Source: Exophiala sp. HKRS030 (Eukaryota; Ascomycota; Eurotiomycetes; Chaetothyriales; Herpotrichiellaceae). From it: DNA of 64,000 bases. The notes beneath the pieces were generated by a model. That model was not told the DNA's origin and did not search any database. It saw only the letters and a program-made list of their open reading frames with translations. Numbering within the stretch: position 1 is the first letter of the stretch; each line of letters starts with the position of its first letter. The stretch spans positions 1-64,000 of the forward strand of contig JAHWDD010000019.1 of the NCBI GenBank assembly GCA_023897205.1. Direction: 5' to 3'. Below are positions 21,626 through 32,900 of this stretch, one piece after another. The position numbers and the translations under genes are program-made.

Positions 21626-23485
21626 ATGCTTTCAACCATACGCGTGACCAGATTTACTTTCTTTTCCCCCTTCTCTCTACAACTCAGTCTAGTGGCGGAA
21701 GCTATCTCGGCTGATTATAGTAAAGGGGGAGACGCCGATATCGACAGAAAGATCCTGGACAACATCAACTATTCTTTGTCGCACTACTATATCTGGACCA
21801 TACTAGGGATGCTCGGACTCTTCTTGGCCTATAGGATCACTCAAAGAGCCACTGTTTATATCCGATTTCTAGTGTCGATCGATGGTGCGAGAGGATCACA
21901 GCACTACTTTTCTTCCGGATCTCCCAGCATCTCCTTCCTAAAAGCCAGACTACTTTATGCCCCTACATTTCGCCATCGAAGAGCCCAAGAAATCGCCTTA
22001 GGTCGGTGGATTGTTCTAGGATGTCTACCTACGTGCATTGAAGTCGCAATCATACTTATCTTCATAGCCGTCAATGGATTATACCTCACGTGGAAATTAC
22101 CGTGGATCCACTCCAATACAGAAGTGTTGAAGGCATCGGCAAACCGTGCGGGAACGCTCTGTGTGGCGAATCTGCTTCCAATCATGGTTCTATCTTCTAT
22201 GAGGAATCCCTTGATATCATTGTTGAACATCTCATACGCTACATTTAACATGATGCATCGCTGGCTGGGACGCTTAGCGGCCCTTCAGGCCCTTGCCCAT
22301 GCCACCTGCTGGCTGATAGTCAAGGCAGAATCCGAGGGCTGGGCAGCCATGCTGTCTGCCACCCACAAGCCCTTTATTTACAGTGGCTTAACTGCCGCTC
22401 TTGGATTCGCGGTCATCTTGCTGCAGAGTTTGAAGGCTGCCAGGCATTTAGCCTATGAGTTATTCTTGCATCTGCATATCGCGTTGGCGGTCTTGGTGTT
22501 GGCATGTCTTTGCAGGCACCTCGAGGATTTGCCCCAAAAAGCCTTGGTGATAGGAGCGGCCGCAGCCTGGGGTGTCTTTCGTGGTCTTCGACTGCTCACC
22601 TTGCTGTATCGGAACTTGGGCAGCAAGGTTACTACAGCGGATGTCGACATTCTACCACATTATGCCTTGCGAATCTCCATCAAATGTCCGCGGCCCTGTA
22701 GCTTCAGTCCCGGTCAATCTTTGTACCTAACCCTTCCGGCCGTTGGTTTATGGACAGCTCACCCATTTTCAGTAGCATGGTCTGGAGATTCTGGAGCTTT
22801 AGATTCGACCCTGTCAACCGGTTCACAATGCGTTGGAGGGCGATACTTCGATCAGAAGGCCGTCTATCGCTCCGAGACTTCCACAGAGAAAGTCATGTTC
22901 CTGATTATCAAGACACGATCCGGTCTGACTAAAAAGCTCTGGCGTCGAGCTATAAAGGCGGATGGGCCCCTTCAGACCATTGCCCTTATCGAAGGACCTT
23001 ACGGTATAACACGAGATTTGTCTAGCTACGAGATGGTGATCCTCTTTGCTGGAGGTGTAGGGATCACTTATCACCTTGGATATATAAGAACACTCATCCG
23101 AGGCTACGCCCTAGAAATGGTGGCAACCAAGAGAATCACGTTGGTATGGGTTATTCCTAGCACTGGCTGCCTTGATTGGATCCGATCATGGTTACGAGAG
23201 ATCCTAGTTATGAAAGGTCGAAGCGAAGTGTTGCAAATTTTTGTATATATCACTCGAGCCCGCTGGACTGAATGCGTACAAAGCTCCGGCGGAACCATTC
23301 GAGTGTCAAAGGGCAGGCCGGATATCGAGTCCTTGATGAGGCAAGAAGCTGCTGAGAAGTTGGGATGCATGGGGGTAAGTGTTTGTTCAAGTGGAGGGCT
23401 GGCCGATGAAGTCAGGCGTGTTTCAAGAGTGATGCTGGATAAAGGTGTAAATTTAGATTTCGTTGAAGAAAGGTTCGGGTGGTAA
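21626..23485 (+). CDS. Ferric reductase-like transmembrane protein (FRE/NOX superfamily)
   Basis: Membrane flavocytochrome that moves electrons from NADPH via FAD and two hemes across a membrane, reducing Fe(III) or Cu(II) before uptake. Single exon, 619 aa, with no stop. The ferric-reductase domain spans about 170-300: candidate heme-ligand histidines are H211 and H225 (MMHRWLGRLAALQALAHA) and H284 and H298 (LHIALAVLVLACLCRH), the expected 13-14 residue spacing. The FAD motif is HPFSVAW (379). NADPH-binding motifs are EGPYG (456), AGGVGIT (475) and VSVCSSGG near 590, where most relatives have CGPGG. The C-terminus LDFVEERFGW is the normal end. Codons show no sign of RIP. A decayed second member lies at 43.9-44.8 kb. 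Ferric reductases are among the recurrent cargo genes of Starship elements. Confidence 0.9.
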   Translation: MLSTIRVTRFTFFSPFSLQLSLVAEAISADYSKGGDADIDRKILDNINYSLSHYYIWTILGMLGLFLAYRITQRATVYIRFLVSIDGARGSQHYFSSGSPSISFLKARLLYAPTFRHRRAQEIALGRWIVLGCLPTCIEVAIILIFIAVNGLYLTWKLPWIHSNTEVLKASANRAGTLCVANLLPIMVLSSMRNPLISLLNISYATFNMMHRWLGRLAALQALAHATCWLIVKAESEGWAAMLSATHKPFIYSGLTAALGFAVILLQSLKAARHLAYELFLHLHIALAVLVLACLCRHLEDLPQKALVIGAAAAWGVFRGLRLLTLLYRNLGSKVTTADVDILPHYALRISIKCPRPCSFSPGQSLYLTLPAVGLWTAHPFSVAWSGDSGALDSTLSTGSQCVGGRYFDQKAVYRSETSTEKVMFLIIKTRSGLTKKLWRRAIKADGPLQTIALIEGPYGITRDLSSYEMVILFAGGVGITYHLGYIRTLIRGYALEMVATKRITLVWVIPSTGCLDWIRSWLREILVMKGRSEVLQIFVYITRARWTECVQSSGGTIRVSKGRPDIESLMRQEAAEKLGCMGVSVCSSGGLADEVRRVSRVMLDKGVNLDFVEERFGW

Positions 23486-24071
23486 CCGGTAGAGGGACAG
23501 TGAAATACTAGCCAAATTTTTCTTTATCCTTCTAAACTAGGAATTTACTAAGCAAAGAATCAGTGTTACCTATCCCCAGAATGATAAGATTGTCTACCAG
23601 GCTACGAAGCAAGGCGGAGTCATTAAAAGTTCAACAGCCTCAGTACCAGCCAACATCCTTGCCAGTATAAGTCAAAATCTGTTAGTATAGGTTAATTTCA
23701 AAGACGATTGGATCATCTTCGAGCCCCAGGTCCACTTTCGAATCAAAACACCTGCTGACCAGGCCCCTTATCAGTCGGATTGGCTGCCAAAGTCGAACGA
23801 TCAGCTTCTTATACTACCTACTTTGACCTTCTAGTCTGAATAAGGTTCGCAACCGCGTAAACCATGCTTCTGCTCGGCAGAAAGTAGTGGAGCAGATCTA
23901 TTACTAATGAGTAGAGAGCGCGAACAGTGAAGTGATTATAGCTCTTCCTGGGGGCCCGATATCTTGATGGTGTTTTAGTATGGCTCTACGATTCTTTCTT
24001 CTCTTCCAGCTGATTGCTTGCTATCCTTCCCTAAACAACACTCGAAGAGGATAGTGTAACATACAGCCACC
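23486..24071. other. Intergenic, nothing recognised
   Basis: About 590 bp of moderately AT-rich sequence without a gene or clear repeat. Confidence 0.35.
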
Positions 24072-24362
24072 ATGAACCTATACACACATAACCAGAGATT
24101 ACCCAAGGAGGTACCGCTTGGCCATCGCAGCTTCCGCGTGGCTGATGGCTCGGCCTATGACGGCTTCCATTTCGACTGATATAGCAATGTTGAGCTATTT
24201 CTGCCATTGGATGATTGTCCTAACCGAACCAGCGCGCTGTTCGATCGCATGGCTACGAGGGCCTGCCCCCTTGAGGAGTGCGACCAGCTCTCACGGGCCA
24301 AGAGGCAATATGAGTTCAGAAGAGAGGAGATAGTTGTCCTCTGGCTCTGTTTTAGATCTTAG
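24072..24362 (+). pseudogene. Possible small decayed ORF
   Basis: A CACCATG at 24069-24075 opens a frame reading LPKEVPLGHRSFRVADGSAY, then a TGA at 24177 (CGA would restore it), then LFLPLDDCPNRTSALFDRMA and a highly charged end stopping near 24362. The protein-like composition on both sides of one stop suggests a broken short gene. No family recognised. Confidence 0.3.
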
Positions 24363-24678
24363 AGGAAGAGATATGCGTGTGAGCAGAAAAGAAACCACAG
24401 GAAGGCACACCTGAGAAGGCGTAAGAAGGTCATCACCAGGAGAGAACAAGAGGAAAGGTGAGACGCGACGAGACGGGGCTTAGAGACTAGGATGCATGGT
24501 CTACAACGTAATGCTTGCTCCCACCCACCTCAGCAGCATTGGTATGATGGGCAATGACAGGGATTAAGACAAGAAAAGAATGCACCCGTGATCATAAAGC
24601 ACTAACAGTACTTATATTTAAAGGTGTCATGCCGCCCACTCTCCTCCTTTCTCCTATCTTCCTTACCTTCTCTTCCTC
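24363..24678. other. Upstream region of the coiled-coil gene
   Basis: About 315 bp with no gene. A pyrimidine-rich tract (CTCCTTTCTCC, TTCCTTACCTTC) immediately precedes the ATG at 24679, as in many fungal promoters. Confidence 0.4.
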
Positions 24679-26211
24679 ATGGATCGCAAACAGAAACCTA
24701 CCAGAACACGACAAAAGTTGGAGGAGTACAACGAGGAAGAGCTCGTTATTGGAATCTCCTCACTTATAGATGATGAGTATCCTGCTCGCGCCTGGAATAA
24801 GGTCCTCTCGAGACAATTAGGCTGTGAGCTTCCCGCTGACCGTTCTACACTGGAAGCCCATCTCCAGAGTGCCACGAAGGAGAAGCTTATCGAATACACG
24901 ATATCCCTTCAAACCAGTCTCGAGTTGAGAATGTCGAAACCGAAACGGAAGCGGAAGGGTCTACGTCGCGTCCGTCACTCTGAAGTCCAGCCTAGTACAC
25001 CTTCGAAGTGGTACCGATCTAGGGAGCGAAGATCAACAGCGCAGTATCAAAGCATTGCGCGTCAACCAGAGGATTACCTGCAGCAACTCCAGGCGAATCA
25101 CCAACAACTTGGTTTGACGGAGCAAGCGTTGAGCGGAACCAAACGCGAAAATATCGAGCAAGAAAGCAAGATCACCGAGCTCAGGAGGCATCTCATGGCA
25201 GCGGAACAAACTGTGACTAGTCAGACTAGCGAGCTCGCAACCATGAAGCGACGTCTCCAGGAGAGAGACCAGGCGGCTGAGCAGACACTTCACAACTACA
25301 GGCAGCAACTATCAGCGACCAATCAGAATCTGGTACAGGCCCAGCATGCCGCAGAATCAACTACAAAAGAGATGTTGTGTACCAAAGCCACGAAAGAACA
25401 AGTGGAGAAGGAATTCACGGAAGTCTGTCGACAAATGAGAGAGCAAGCCACCACTTATAGCTCAATAGAAAAAGAGCTGGTGGAAGCTCGACGAACCATC
25501 ACCGATCTCAAATGCGAAGTCTCGTCGCTCCAGGAACAACTCGGTGAAAGCCAAGCACATGCTAGAGAGCTCCTTTTTACATCTAGGGCAGAATTAAAGC
25601 AGGTGAAGTTGGTATTGGATACCGCCACACAGCAATTGCAGTGCCACAAAACAAGGCAAGCAGATTTTGAAGTGGAACCCTACACCGACAGTGGCCAGGA
25701 TAAACAGCAGAAACGAGGAGCAGACGGTGCAAAGCGTCAGATGGCCGAAGTACCTACCGTCGCGGCGACAGAGGTGGCTTCTACACAGCTTGGCGAGGAT
25801 GGCCGCCATATCTGGAATCAAGTCGAGCAGCGACAACAACGTGCGAATGCGATCAACGATGTTCAAACGACTTTTGACCAGGACCCCGGTGCACCTCAGA
25901 CGGGAAATGACTGTTTTTACAATCATCAGCCAGTGGACCAGTGGGGTATCCAAGGCCCTCCCAATACTACAGAAGATAACGGGATACCAGTAACGGCTGG
26001 GCTAACCTACCTTCCAAGATGTTGCCAGCAGGTACCGGAAGCTACGACTAATCAAGACTGTATACTGTGTGCAAAACATTTCGAGGAGTTTACTTGGATT
26101 AACGTGTCAGGAATGGGAACGGGTTGGTGGCCGGGGCTCACGTGCCCGGCTTGTGGTGGCCCTGAATGTGTTGGTGCGCGGGCGTTGACTGATTCTTTTG
26201 TTGGGTTCTAG
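24679..26211 (+). CDS. Coiled-coil protein with C-terminal zinc ribbon, function unknown
   Basis: Single exon, 510 aa, uninterrupted. The N-terminus is charged. A basic cluster (KPKRKRKGLRRVR, near residue 95) is a likely nuclear localisation signal. Residues of about 125-335 form a long coiled coil rich in Q, E, A and L. The C-terminus has CILC (461-464) and CPAC (489-492), a CxxC-x24-CxxC pattern typical of a zinc ribbon, with two tryptophans and WWPG between. I do not recognise the family. It is convergent with the tyrosine recombinase, with only 87 bp between their stops, so it may belong to the same element. It shows no RIP-type stops. Confidence 0.75.
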   Translation: MDRKQKPTRTRQKLEEYNEEELVIGISSLIDDEYPARAWNKVLSRQLGCELPADRSTLEAHLQSATKEKLIEYTISLQTSLELRMSKPKRKRKGLRRVRHSEVQPSTPSKWYRSRERRSTAQYQSIARQPEDYLQQLQANHQQLGLTEQALSGTKRENIEQESKITELRRHLMAAEQTVTSQTSELATMKRRLQERDQAAEQTLHNYRQQLSATNQNLVQAQHAAESTTKEMLCTKATKEQVEKEFTEVCRQMREQATTYSSIEKELVEARRTITDLKCEVSSLQEQLGESQAHARELLFTSRAELKQVKLVLDTATQQLQCHKTRQADFEVEPYTDSGQDKQQKRGADGAKRQMAEVPTVAATEVASTQLGEDGRHIWNQVEQRQQRANAINDVQTTFDQDPGAPQTGNDCFYNHQPVDQWGIQGPPNTTEDNGIPVTAGLTYLPRCCQQVPEATTNQDCILCAKHFEEFTWINVSGMGTGWWPGLTCPACGGPECVGARALTDSFVGF

Positions 26212-26298
26212 GACTAGGCCATCATCCGCCCTTCATGAGCTATATCGTGTTTTACGGGTGTGTCTCGAGTCCGAATATACGTAATCACATTAGCTATA

Positions 26299-29200
26299 CT
26301 AGTTGGAGCGTCTATTCTTATTGCGAGACCCTTGCGGTCTACCGCGTGGTCGCTTCAGCCTTTCATTTTGGTTGGCGCCTTCGGTCTTCCTCGGGGTCGC
26401 TTTTCGGGTTGGATCTCGACGGCTTGAAGACGTCATCGATCCTCGATTCTCTGTCGGAGAAACAAGCTTTTCCCAAACCCACCAATCAGTCGGTCGAGGT
26501 GGAATCTCGATCGTTATATTGCATTTCCTCTTTTTTCGTGTGCCTTGTTGGTCAGCATCCGCTGCCAGAAACAGCCGTTTGCCTCCCCGCACATCAATGC
26601 TTTTGGCGTCGAGGAGTGATATATCTTGTCTAAACAAGCGGGCTAGTGACCGTCCCGGAGTTGAGTCAGCGCTGTCTCGGTCCTCGTCACTCCCCGGAGC
26701 CTGAACATCGTTTATCCAGGCTTTCGAATAGGCCGGTGGTTGTACATTGTCATTTGCTCCTTTTTCGGTACGATTGATAAGAGCAGGTGACGCTTGGTCA
26801 GTGTTGGATACTTCCGTAGCTCCCGACTGAGAACAGTGAAGTTGAGATGATGCGCTTGAGACCACCACTGTCCGCTCTGGGATCTCAGAGGGATTGCGTG
26901 GCTTCCCGGTGCGCCGATTCTCAATCTTCGCTTTCATGGACATGGATGAATAGATCACGAAACCGTCGCCGCCACACCTACCTTCCAAGCGTCGAATAGG
27001 ATGCCCACCATCGATGGCGGCTGACAGTTTAGCTTGGTAGGGTGGCTTATCGGCGTACTCCAGTCTCCCTGCCTCATCATTTTCAGGCGACGGAGTCTGG
27101 TGGAGGTCGGCACGATGCTCAACAAATAGTCTGTTTTGGTCGAAAGCCGATACCTCACGGCAACGGGGGTGTCTGCATTCAAATGGTGCCCCTTGCCGTG
27201 GGTAACACCTCTGAACATGTGCTTTCCACTCGGTGACATTAAGAAATTGACGCATCCTCTCTGTGGGCGGGAGGATATCATTTCCTAGACAGTTCGGGCA
27301 GAGGGCGGGCCGGATAACGTTCCCACGAAAGATCGTGAGGTTACATCTCAGCGGCAGAGTTGCCACGCGTTCGAGGTGGTGATAGGCGTGGTTGTGCCAA
27401 GATTCCGTGTCTTCGAGCCACAGGAAGCATAGGAAACAGAATTCAGAGAAGCGTCCATCGCCTGCGCTTTGTTTCTTCCGACAACTGTACAAGTGATACC
27501 ACCAGTTGTGGTTGCTGCTGGGTCTGGCCAGACCACAGGTAAGGCATTCGGTTCGGGATCCGTTGAGATTATAACAGAATGTATCAGAGTTTTGTGATGA
27601 GCATAGAGCCACGAGGTCTTGTATAACGCGGCACCCATTGATATCGCGCAATGAACCGGACATAAACAACGTGGATGCCAGTTGATCACGTTCAGGCATA
27701 AGCTTCCTAGTTTGTTGGAAATCAGATTCATAAGGTAGCTTTGGGTAGGGTGACGTCCAATCATCAAAGAATGACAGCCGCTGTCGTTGGAGAAGGCTCG
27801 CCTTATGCTGTCGTTTCTTGTCATAAAGTTTTTGACCAAGTCCTGGGCCAGATGACTCTTCACGGAACGCAGGATCCTTCATAGTTTCCGAGACGTGACG
27901 GTCTAGTTTGGCATGTAAATTCTGTGGGAGTTTGGGGTTATAATTGTGGATTCGGTGAATCGAGAAGCCACGGAACATTTCGTGAAGTTTCGTTCCCTGT
28001 TTCTCCAGGCCGAAGAATGTAGCCTGACCATCCACCGTGGAGATGCCACTTTGATAGTAACCCCCGTACGTGTTGGGGTTGATGTGGTCGGCGTGTCTCA
28101 TCCTCTCGTTGATGGAATAACCGTGCACTTTGGCAGAGAGCTAGTCAGTATGCATACCCATGACAGGCATTCTCCCTTATACATTAGGTCACTCACTATC
28201 AACTTTTAGTAGCCCTTCACGACGGATCGCACCCGGCGTCGGTCTGTCGCGGAAGCCTGCTCGTTCTCCCAAGTGACCTAGAGCGTTGACCATCGATGTC
28301 GCCGGTTCCCATGGGGACGCAGATCTCGGGAAGACCGGCCTATTCAGGAAATCCTCCTTGTAGTGCAACGGAACCGATTCACGGCCACCTGGCTTTTGTA
28401 TAGCACAGATATCTTGCCACGTTTTGAAGTCACGTAGGCCGCCAAGCGCGAGGATGGGGCTCACGAAGAATAACACCGTATTATAGTAAAACGGTTGGTC
28501 AACCAGTTCGTACAAGAGATGCTCTGGTCTTTAGCCCGCGGTTAGTCTCGTGTCTCCTAGTGGAAGGGGAGAGCCTACTGTTTGCGCGGGAGGTTGGCAA
28601 GTCCCTTAGTATGTTTGCGACAGAGATCGATTACAATCTGTGGTTGCGATTTATCTTCAAACCATACTTGGTAGATAGCGGTATCCTAAAGCTGTTAGCT
28701 AAGGTCGATGTCCATAAAGCTATGGTGAGGGTAGCATGATACAAGATATCTCAGGTTCATTACGTATTCCGCGGTTCGAGCAGATGTATTCGCGTGTAGG
28801 AGCTGCATCAGGTGAAGACGGACGCGGTATGATTCACAGTAGAAGTCGTGCCAGTCATTTCCCCAAAGCTGACCAACGCAAACTCTGAAGTCTATGGGGG
28901 TGAAATTTCGAGCTGGACGCTGTACTGTTCTCAGATTCAGCCAGTTATTGTCGCCCCCGTAGATAAGCTAGAGAGTATAAGACATTGACGTATATTCGTA
29001 AGAGATTATCGACAGAGGAGCTTACAGTTTCGATCGTGGTCTGAACATGCTTCGGGAAGGACGTCGTCTCTCGGCGTTGCCAAGCTGACATGAAGCTCTT
29101 CCAACATGTGTAGACAGAGTCCTGTGTCATTCGAGGCTCTGTTCCGCCGGCCTCGTCTCCGTCGTCCTCGCCGTCATCGGGGATGCGACCCTTCCGTCCG

Positions 29201-29488
29201 TCGCAGTACCATTTCAAGAATTGTTTAAGCGTCTTCAAATCGAAGGGGGTCGTGCAACGGCGCCGAGCGCTAAACCTAACGTCGTGTCAATACGGTCGTC
29301 TCCTAGACCGACTGGAAGGCTCACGTATCCCATTCGTCGAGCATCCTGTTATAACTGTTCTCGGTTTTCGGCTTGATGGGCTTCAGAACTACTTTATCCG
29401 TAGCCTTGGTTACCCAGTGGCTGAAATTCCGCTTTTCGCGGAGCCTGTCTTGTTCCGCCCGTTTTCGGGCGACGAGACGACCTCCCAT
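26299..29488 (-). CDS. DUF3435 tyrosine recombinase (Starship captain-like)
   Basis: Six exons: 29488-29325, 29269-29026, 28967-28764, 28685-28579, 28528-28197 and 28127-26299. Introns of 50-78 nt all have GT/AG ends and the total is 2880 nt, so 959 aa with no stop. The N-terminal DNA-binding part has KPKTENSYNRMLDEWD and FDLKTLKQFLKWYCDGRKGR, typical of DUF3435/FluG-domain proteins. The catalytic half has LCRKHTKG, AIRREGLL (R342/R343), ERMRHAD (H362) and NTYGGYYQS (candidate nucleophile Y374/Y375). After this come cysteine/histidine clusters (CFLC at 581, CPNC at 627, CRHPRC near 668) and a C-terminal AT-hook, KRPRGRPQG. DUF3435 recombinases include the captains that move Starship elements, though the family also has members outside Starships. 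ATG 29488 is chosen over an upstream in-frame GTG. The captain of a Starship lies at one end and reads inward, so this one would imply an element extending left. Confidence 0.88.
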
Positions 29489-29960
29489 AGCGAGTCTTAA
29501 GCACTTTAGAGGGGCCTGTGAGTCAACCACGTAAGCAGGGGATAGAATGTAGGAGGCCAGCAGCTCTTAGGTGTCAACGAGGGCGGGACAGTATGCCATT
29601 CAGCCGGCCCCGATAGCCTACGAAAGGCGAGGTTCTGTAAGTGGGAAGACCAACCGACCGTCTTAGTTGTAGGCGGGAGCAGACCCCCCCTTTATATGTG
29701 CGTGCGGCATTGATCGCTGTGGGAGAACAGTCGCTCGACGGCGCTATTCTAAAACACCCCGCCGAAAATACAGGGTGGTCTTCGCTGGGCAGCGGCGCCG
29801 AGACCCGTTCGAACCACGCCTTTTCGAGTCCTTCGTCCGGAACCTGTCATCGTCGTGGTGGTGGTGAGTCGGGGTGAGCTGCAGATGAGTCAAGGGGAGT
29901 GGTGGGTGTGAAGCGAGAGTGTCAGAGGTGTGATTGGGGTGAGCAAAAGGGCAAGAGGTA
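29489..29960. other. Region upstream of the recombinase, possible element edge
   Basis: About 470 bp between the recombinase start and the onset of AT-rich sequence. It carries a GT-rich stretch at 29855-29950 with repeated GGTGAG words (GTGGTGGTGAGTC, GGGTGAGCTGC, TTGGGGTGAGC). If the recombinase is a captain, the outer end of its element should lie here. I could not identify a target-site repeat. Confidence 0.4.
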
Positions 29961-32900
29961 GGCACTATAAGTGGAAATAGACTTCTAAGAATCTGGGATG
30001 TAATACCTAATCACTAAGTGCTTCATAGAGAGCGTTACGATAAAGGGACTAAAAGACTTAGACAGAGTTAAACACTATACTATATTAACCCGCTATTCTT
30101 TAATCTCATAAGTAATCACGTGCTCATACCTATCACTTACCATGGCAGTCTAGGAGATAGCTATTAATCATAAGACTTAAGGTAATAATAGGCACCATAA
30201 AGTCCGTTAGATCTTAGGCGGTATTGTAAGTCCTTAAGAGATTCGCTAGGTGTAGCGTATAGTCTTCTACTAATGGGTTATAAGACTAAGAGGCTTTAAT
30301 AAAATTGAATGGCTCTGAGCCTAAGATAGAGAAGTGCTTATAGGCAGATTTAAAAAAGGCTGCAAAGTGAGTTAGAGAATATAAAGTATAGGTCTTATGT
30401 CTAAATTACTTAGCTTTTTAGATACGTAAGAGAAGTTAATGCTATAGACGCTCTAAGGACCCTTAAGAACGAAATTTCTGACTATGGGAAATGGTAATAA
30501 CTTTAATACATGAGAATAAAATAGAGGGATCTTAGCTAGTCTCTTTATTCAATAAAAAGAGTAGGGCTTTTTAGGCTTTAGTTTTTACCATTTAGGTTAG
30601 TGAGATTTTATTAGTCACAATAACTATAGAAGATTAGTTAAAGGGTGTGAAGATAGGGATAGTCATATTACGTAGCTAATCTACTAACTAAGAAGTAACT
30701 CCTTAAAATCCTCCTAGGTCAGAGGTAAAGATATAGAAAACATTAGTGAAGGGTAAAAGAAGTTAGCTATAGATTACTTATTTAGTGCGTTATATATAAT
30801 AAGACTTGGATCCGCTAGGCATAGTGCGTAGAGACTATCTACTTCTATTGTAATAATAGTGATGGTTTAGGGTGCGATAAACTTATTTACTACTAACTAA
30901 ACTAGTGATAACGAGAATAGGTCTTCTTAAACTGGGTAATTTAGGTACTATATAAAGGTTAATATCTTTAATATAGGTTTTACCCTTAAATAGGTAACTT
31001 TAAGGGATATTAAAGAGCTTCTTAAGGGTAATAGATTTTACTTATTAATCTATAAATATAATGAGGCTAGAATAGGTATTATTAGATTATTTAAATTAAG
31101 AAGTTAATATCTTTAATCTATCTATTTTAATTAGAGATATCTTATAACTCTACTCATATATTTTAAGTCACGGATAATGGTTATAAAGCTTTATGCTTAT
31201 TATGTTTAGTTACTATAGAGTGCGAAGATCGCTACTGAAGAGAAATGATTAAAAGGAATAATATCTTTAACTTCGTTCTACCTTTATAGCAATTTATCTT
31301 ACTCCATAATCCTAAAATAGAAGGTGTAAGTTATTAATAAATATATAAGAACTATTTTTAGTTTAGTAGAAGCTCCTAAGACCTATCGCTATACGTATCT
31401 AGTGGTAAAGGTTAGTTATTAAGAAAGTCCTTAGTGATAGGGCTATATATAGATATCCTTAGGTGCACGCAAGGGAAATTAAGCGTAGATATCTCTAAGA
31501 GTCACTTTTAAAGGTTATGAGCCCATTTTTCGTCTAATCCTTCAGTCTCGTTCTCTAGCTATTTAATATAAGCATTTAAAACGATATACGCTTTAAATAC
31601 TTCTCGTAGTAGCTTAGTAGTTAACTATCACTTTTCCTTCCTGCGGTTAATACTGTGTTCTAACTAGGCATTTTCCTTTAATAACCTCTTAATAATGTCT
31701 AAGTTCACTGAGTTCTAAAGCTAGTTAACTTAATGAAGTAATGTGTTCACGTTAGGTGCGACTTTTAATGGACTTAGACTATAAGGCTTCGTGATAGTTC
31801 CTATTGTAGAACTTATCTTTATATATAATAGAGAGACTTCTGTATAAGGAGTTTTATGATCTTAAAGTTAATAGTAAAAAGGTTATTAAAAGTTAGCTAT
31901 ACTGTTATGTTCTTTATAACCTGATAGTATAAGAAGCTAACTAACGCGGGATTATATAGACTATATTTAGTATAACCCTATTTCTGTTAAAGCGAGCTAA
32001 GATAATTATATAAATTATGGGACTATTCCCAGATAATAAGCGCTTAAGAAGTCGCCCTATAGGCTATATATACTGTAGTATTTAACCTTAGTATAGAAGG
32101 TATATATTTAATAGACTTAATTTAAGGGCTAACATTAGAACATATTAGCCCGCGATATAATGGTTATTAAGGCAGACGCCATTTTATAGCGCTATAATGC
32201 CCTTATCTTCTTATTATCTTAGCTGATTCACACTAGCTACCTATTCCTCTAAGGCACGTTCACCTCTCTTAAGAAGTACCTTAATAATAAGAGTGACTAT
32301 TAAGTGATTAAGGCAGTGAAGAATGTCTCACTACTTTAGCTAGCCACTATATGCTGCATTATTAGGACTATCGAAGTGAGCTATTTATGATAGACATAGA
32401 GTTCTAATCTAGTTTAGCTCATTCGAAATATATTCTTATGAGTAATAGGCCTAAATATAGTACATTACAGTATAATCCTGAGATAGCTAATTATGAGCTC
32501 TCTAGGCCAGAGATAGCTAGCTCATTTCTTAATTTGTTAAATACGCTTATTAATATCTACTCTACACAGAATGGATTTTAGTCACTAATGGCGGTTATTA
32601 CTATAACTATTAACACTATATATCTTATGGGAATGCTAGGATCTCTACTAGTTTATAAGTATTAGCTTTATATGATAGATTAATCCTATTTTACTAGCTC
32701 TTTTCGCTAGAATTTCCGACGTAAATAAGCTATCACAGAGTTTTACTAAGTGTTAATACAGTATAGTAGAAGAATAAGAACTAAACATTATAAAGTCACC
32801 TAGCATATTATTTTAACATTATGATACGCTGACACTATCTCAATGTCTCATTTATTAACGATATAGTCCATGATTCTAAATATATCTCTTAATTCTGGAT

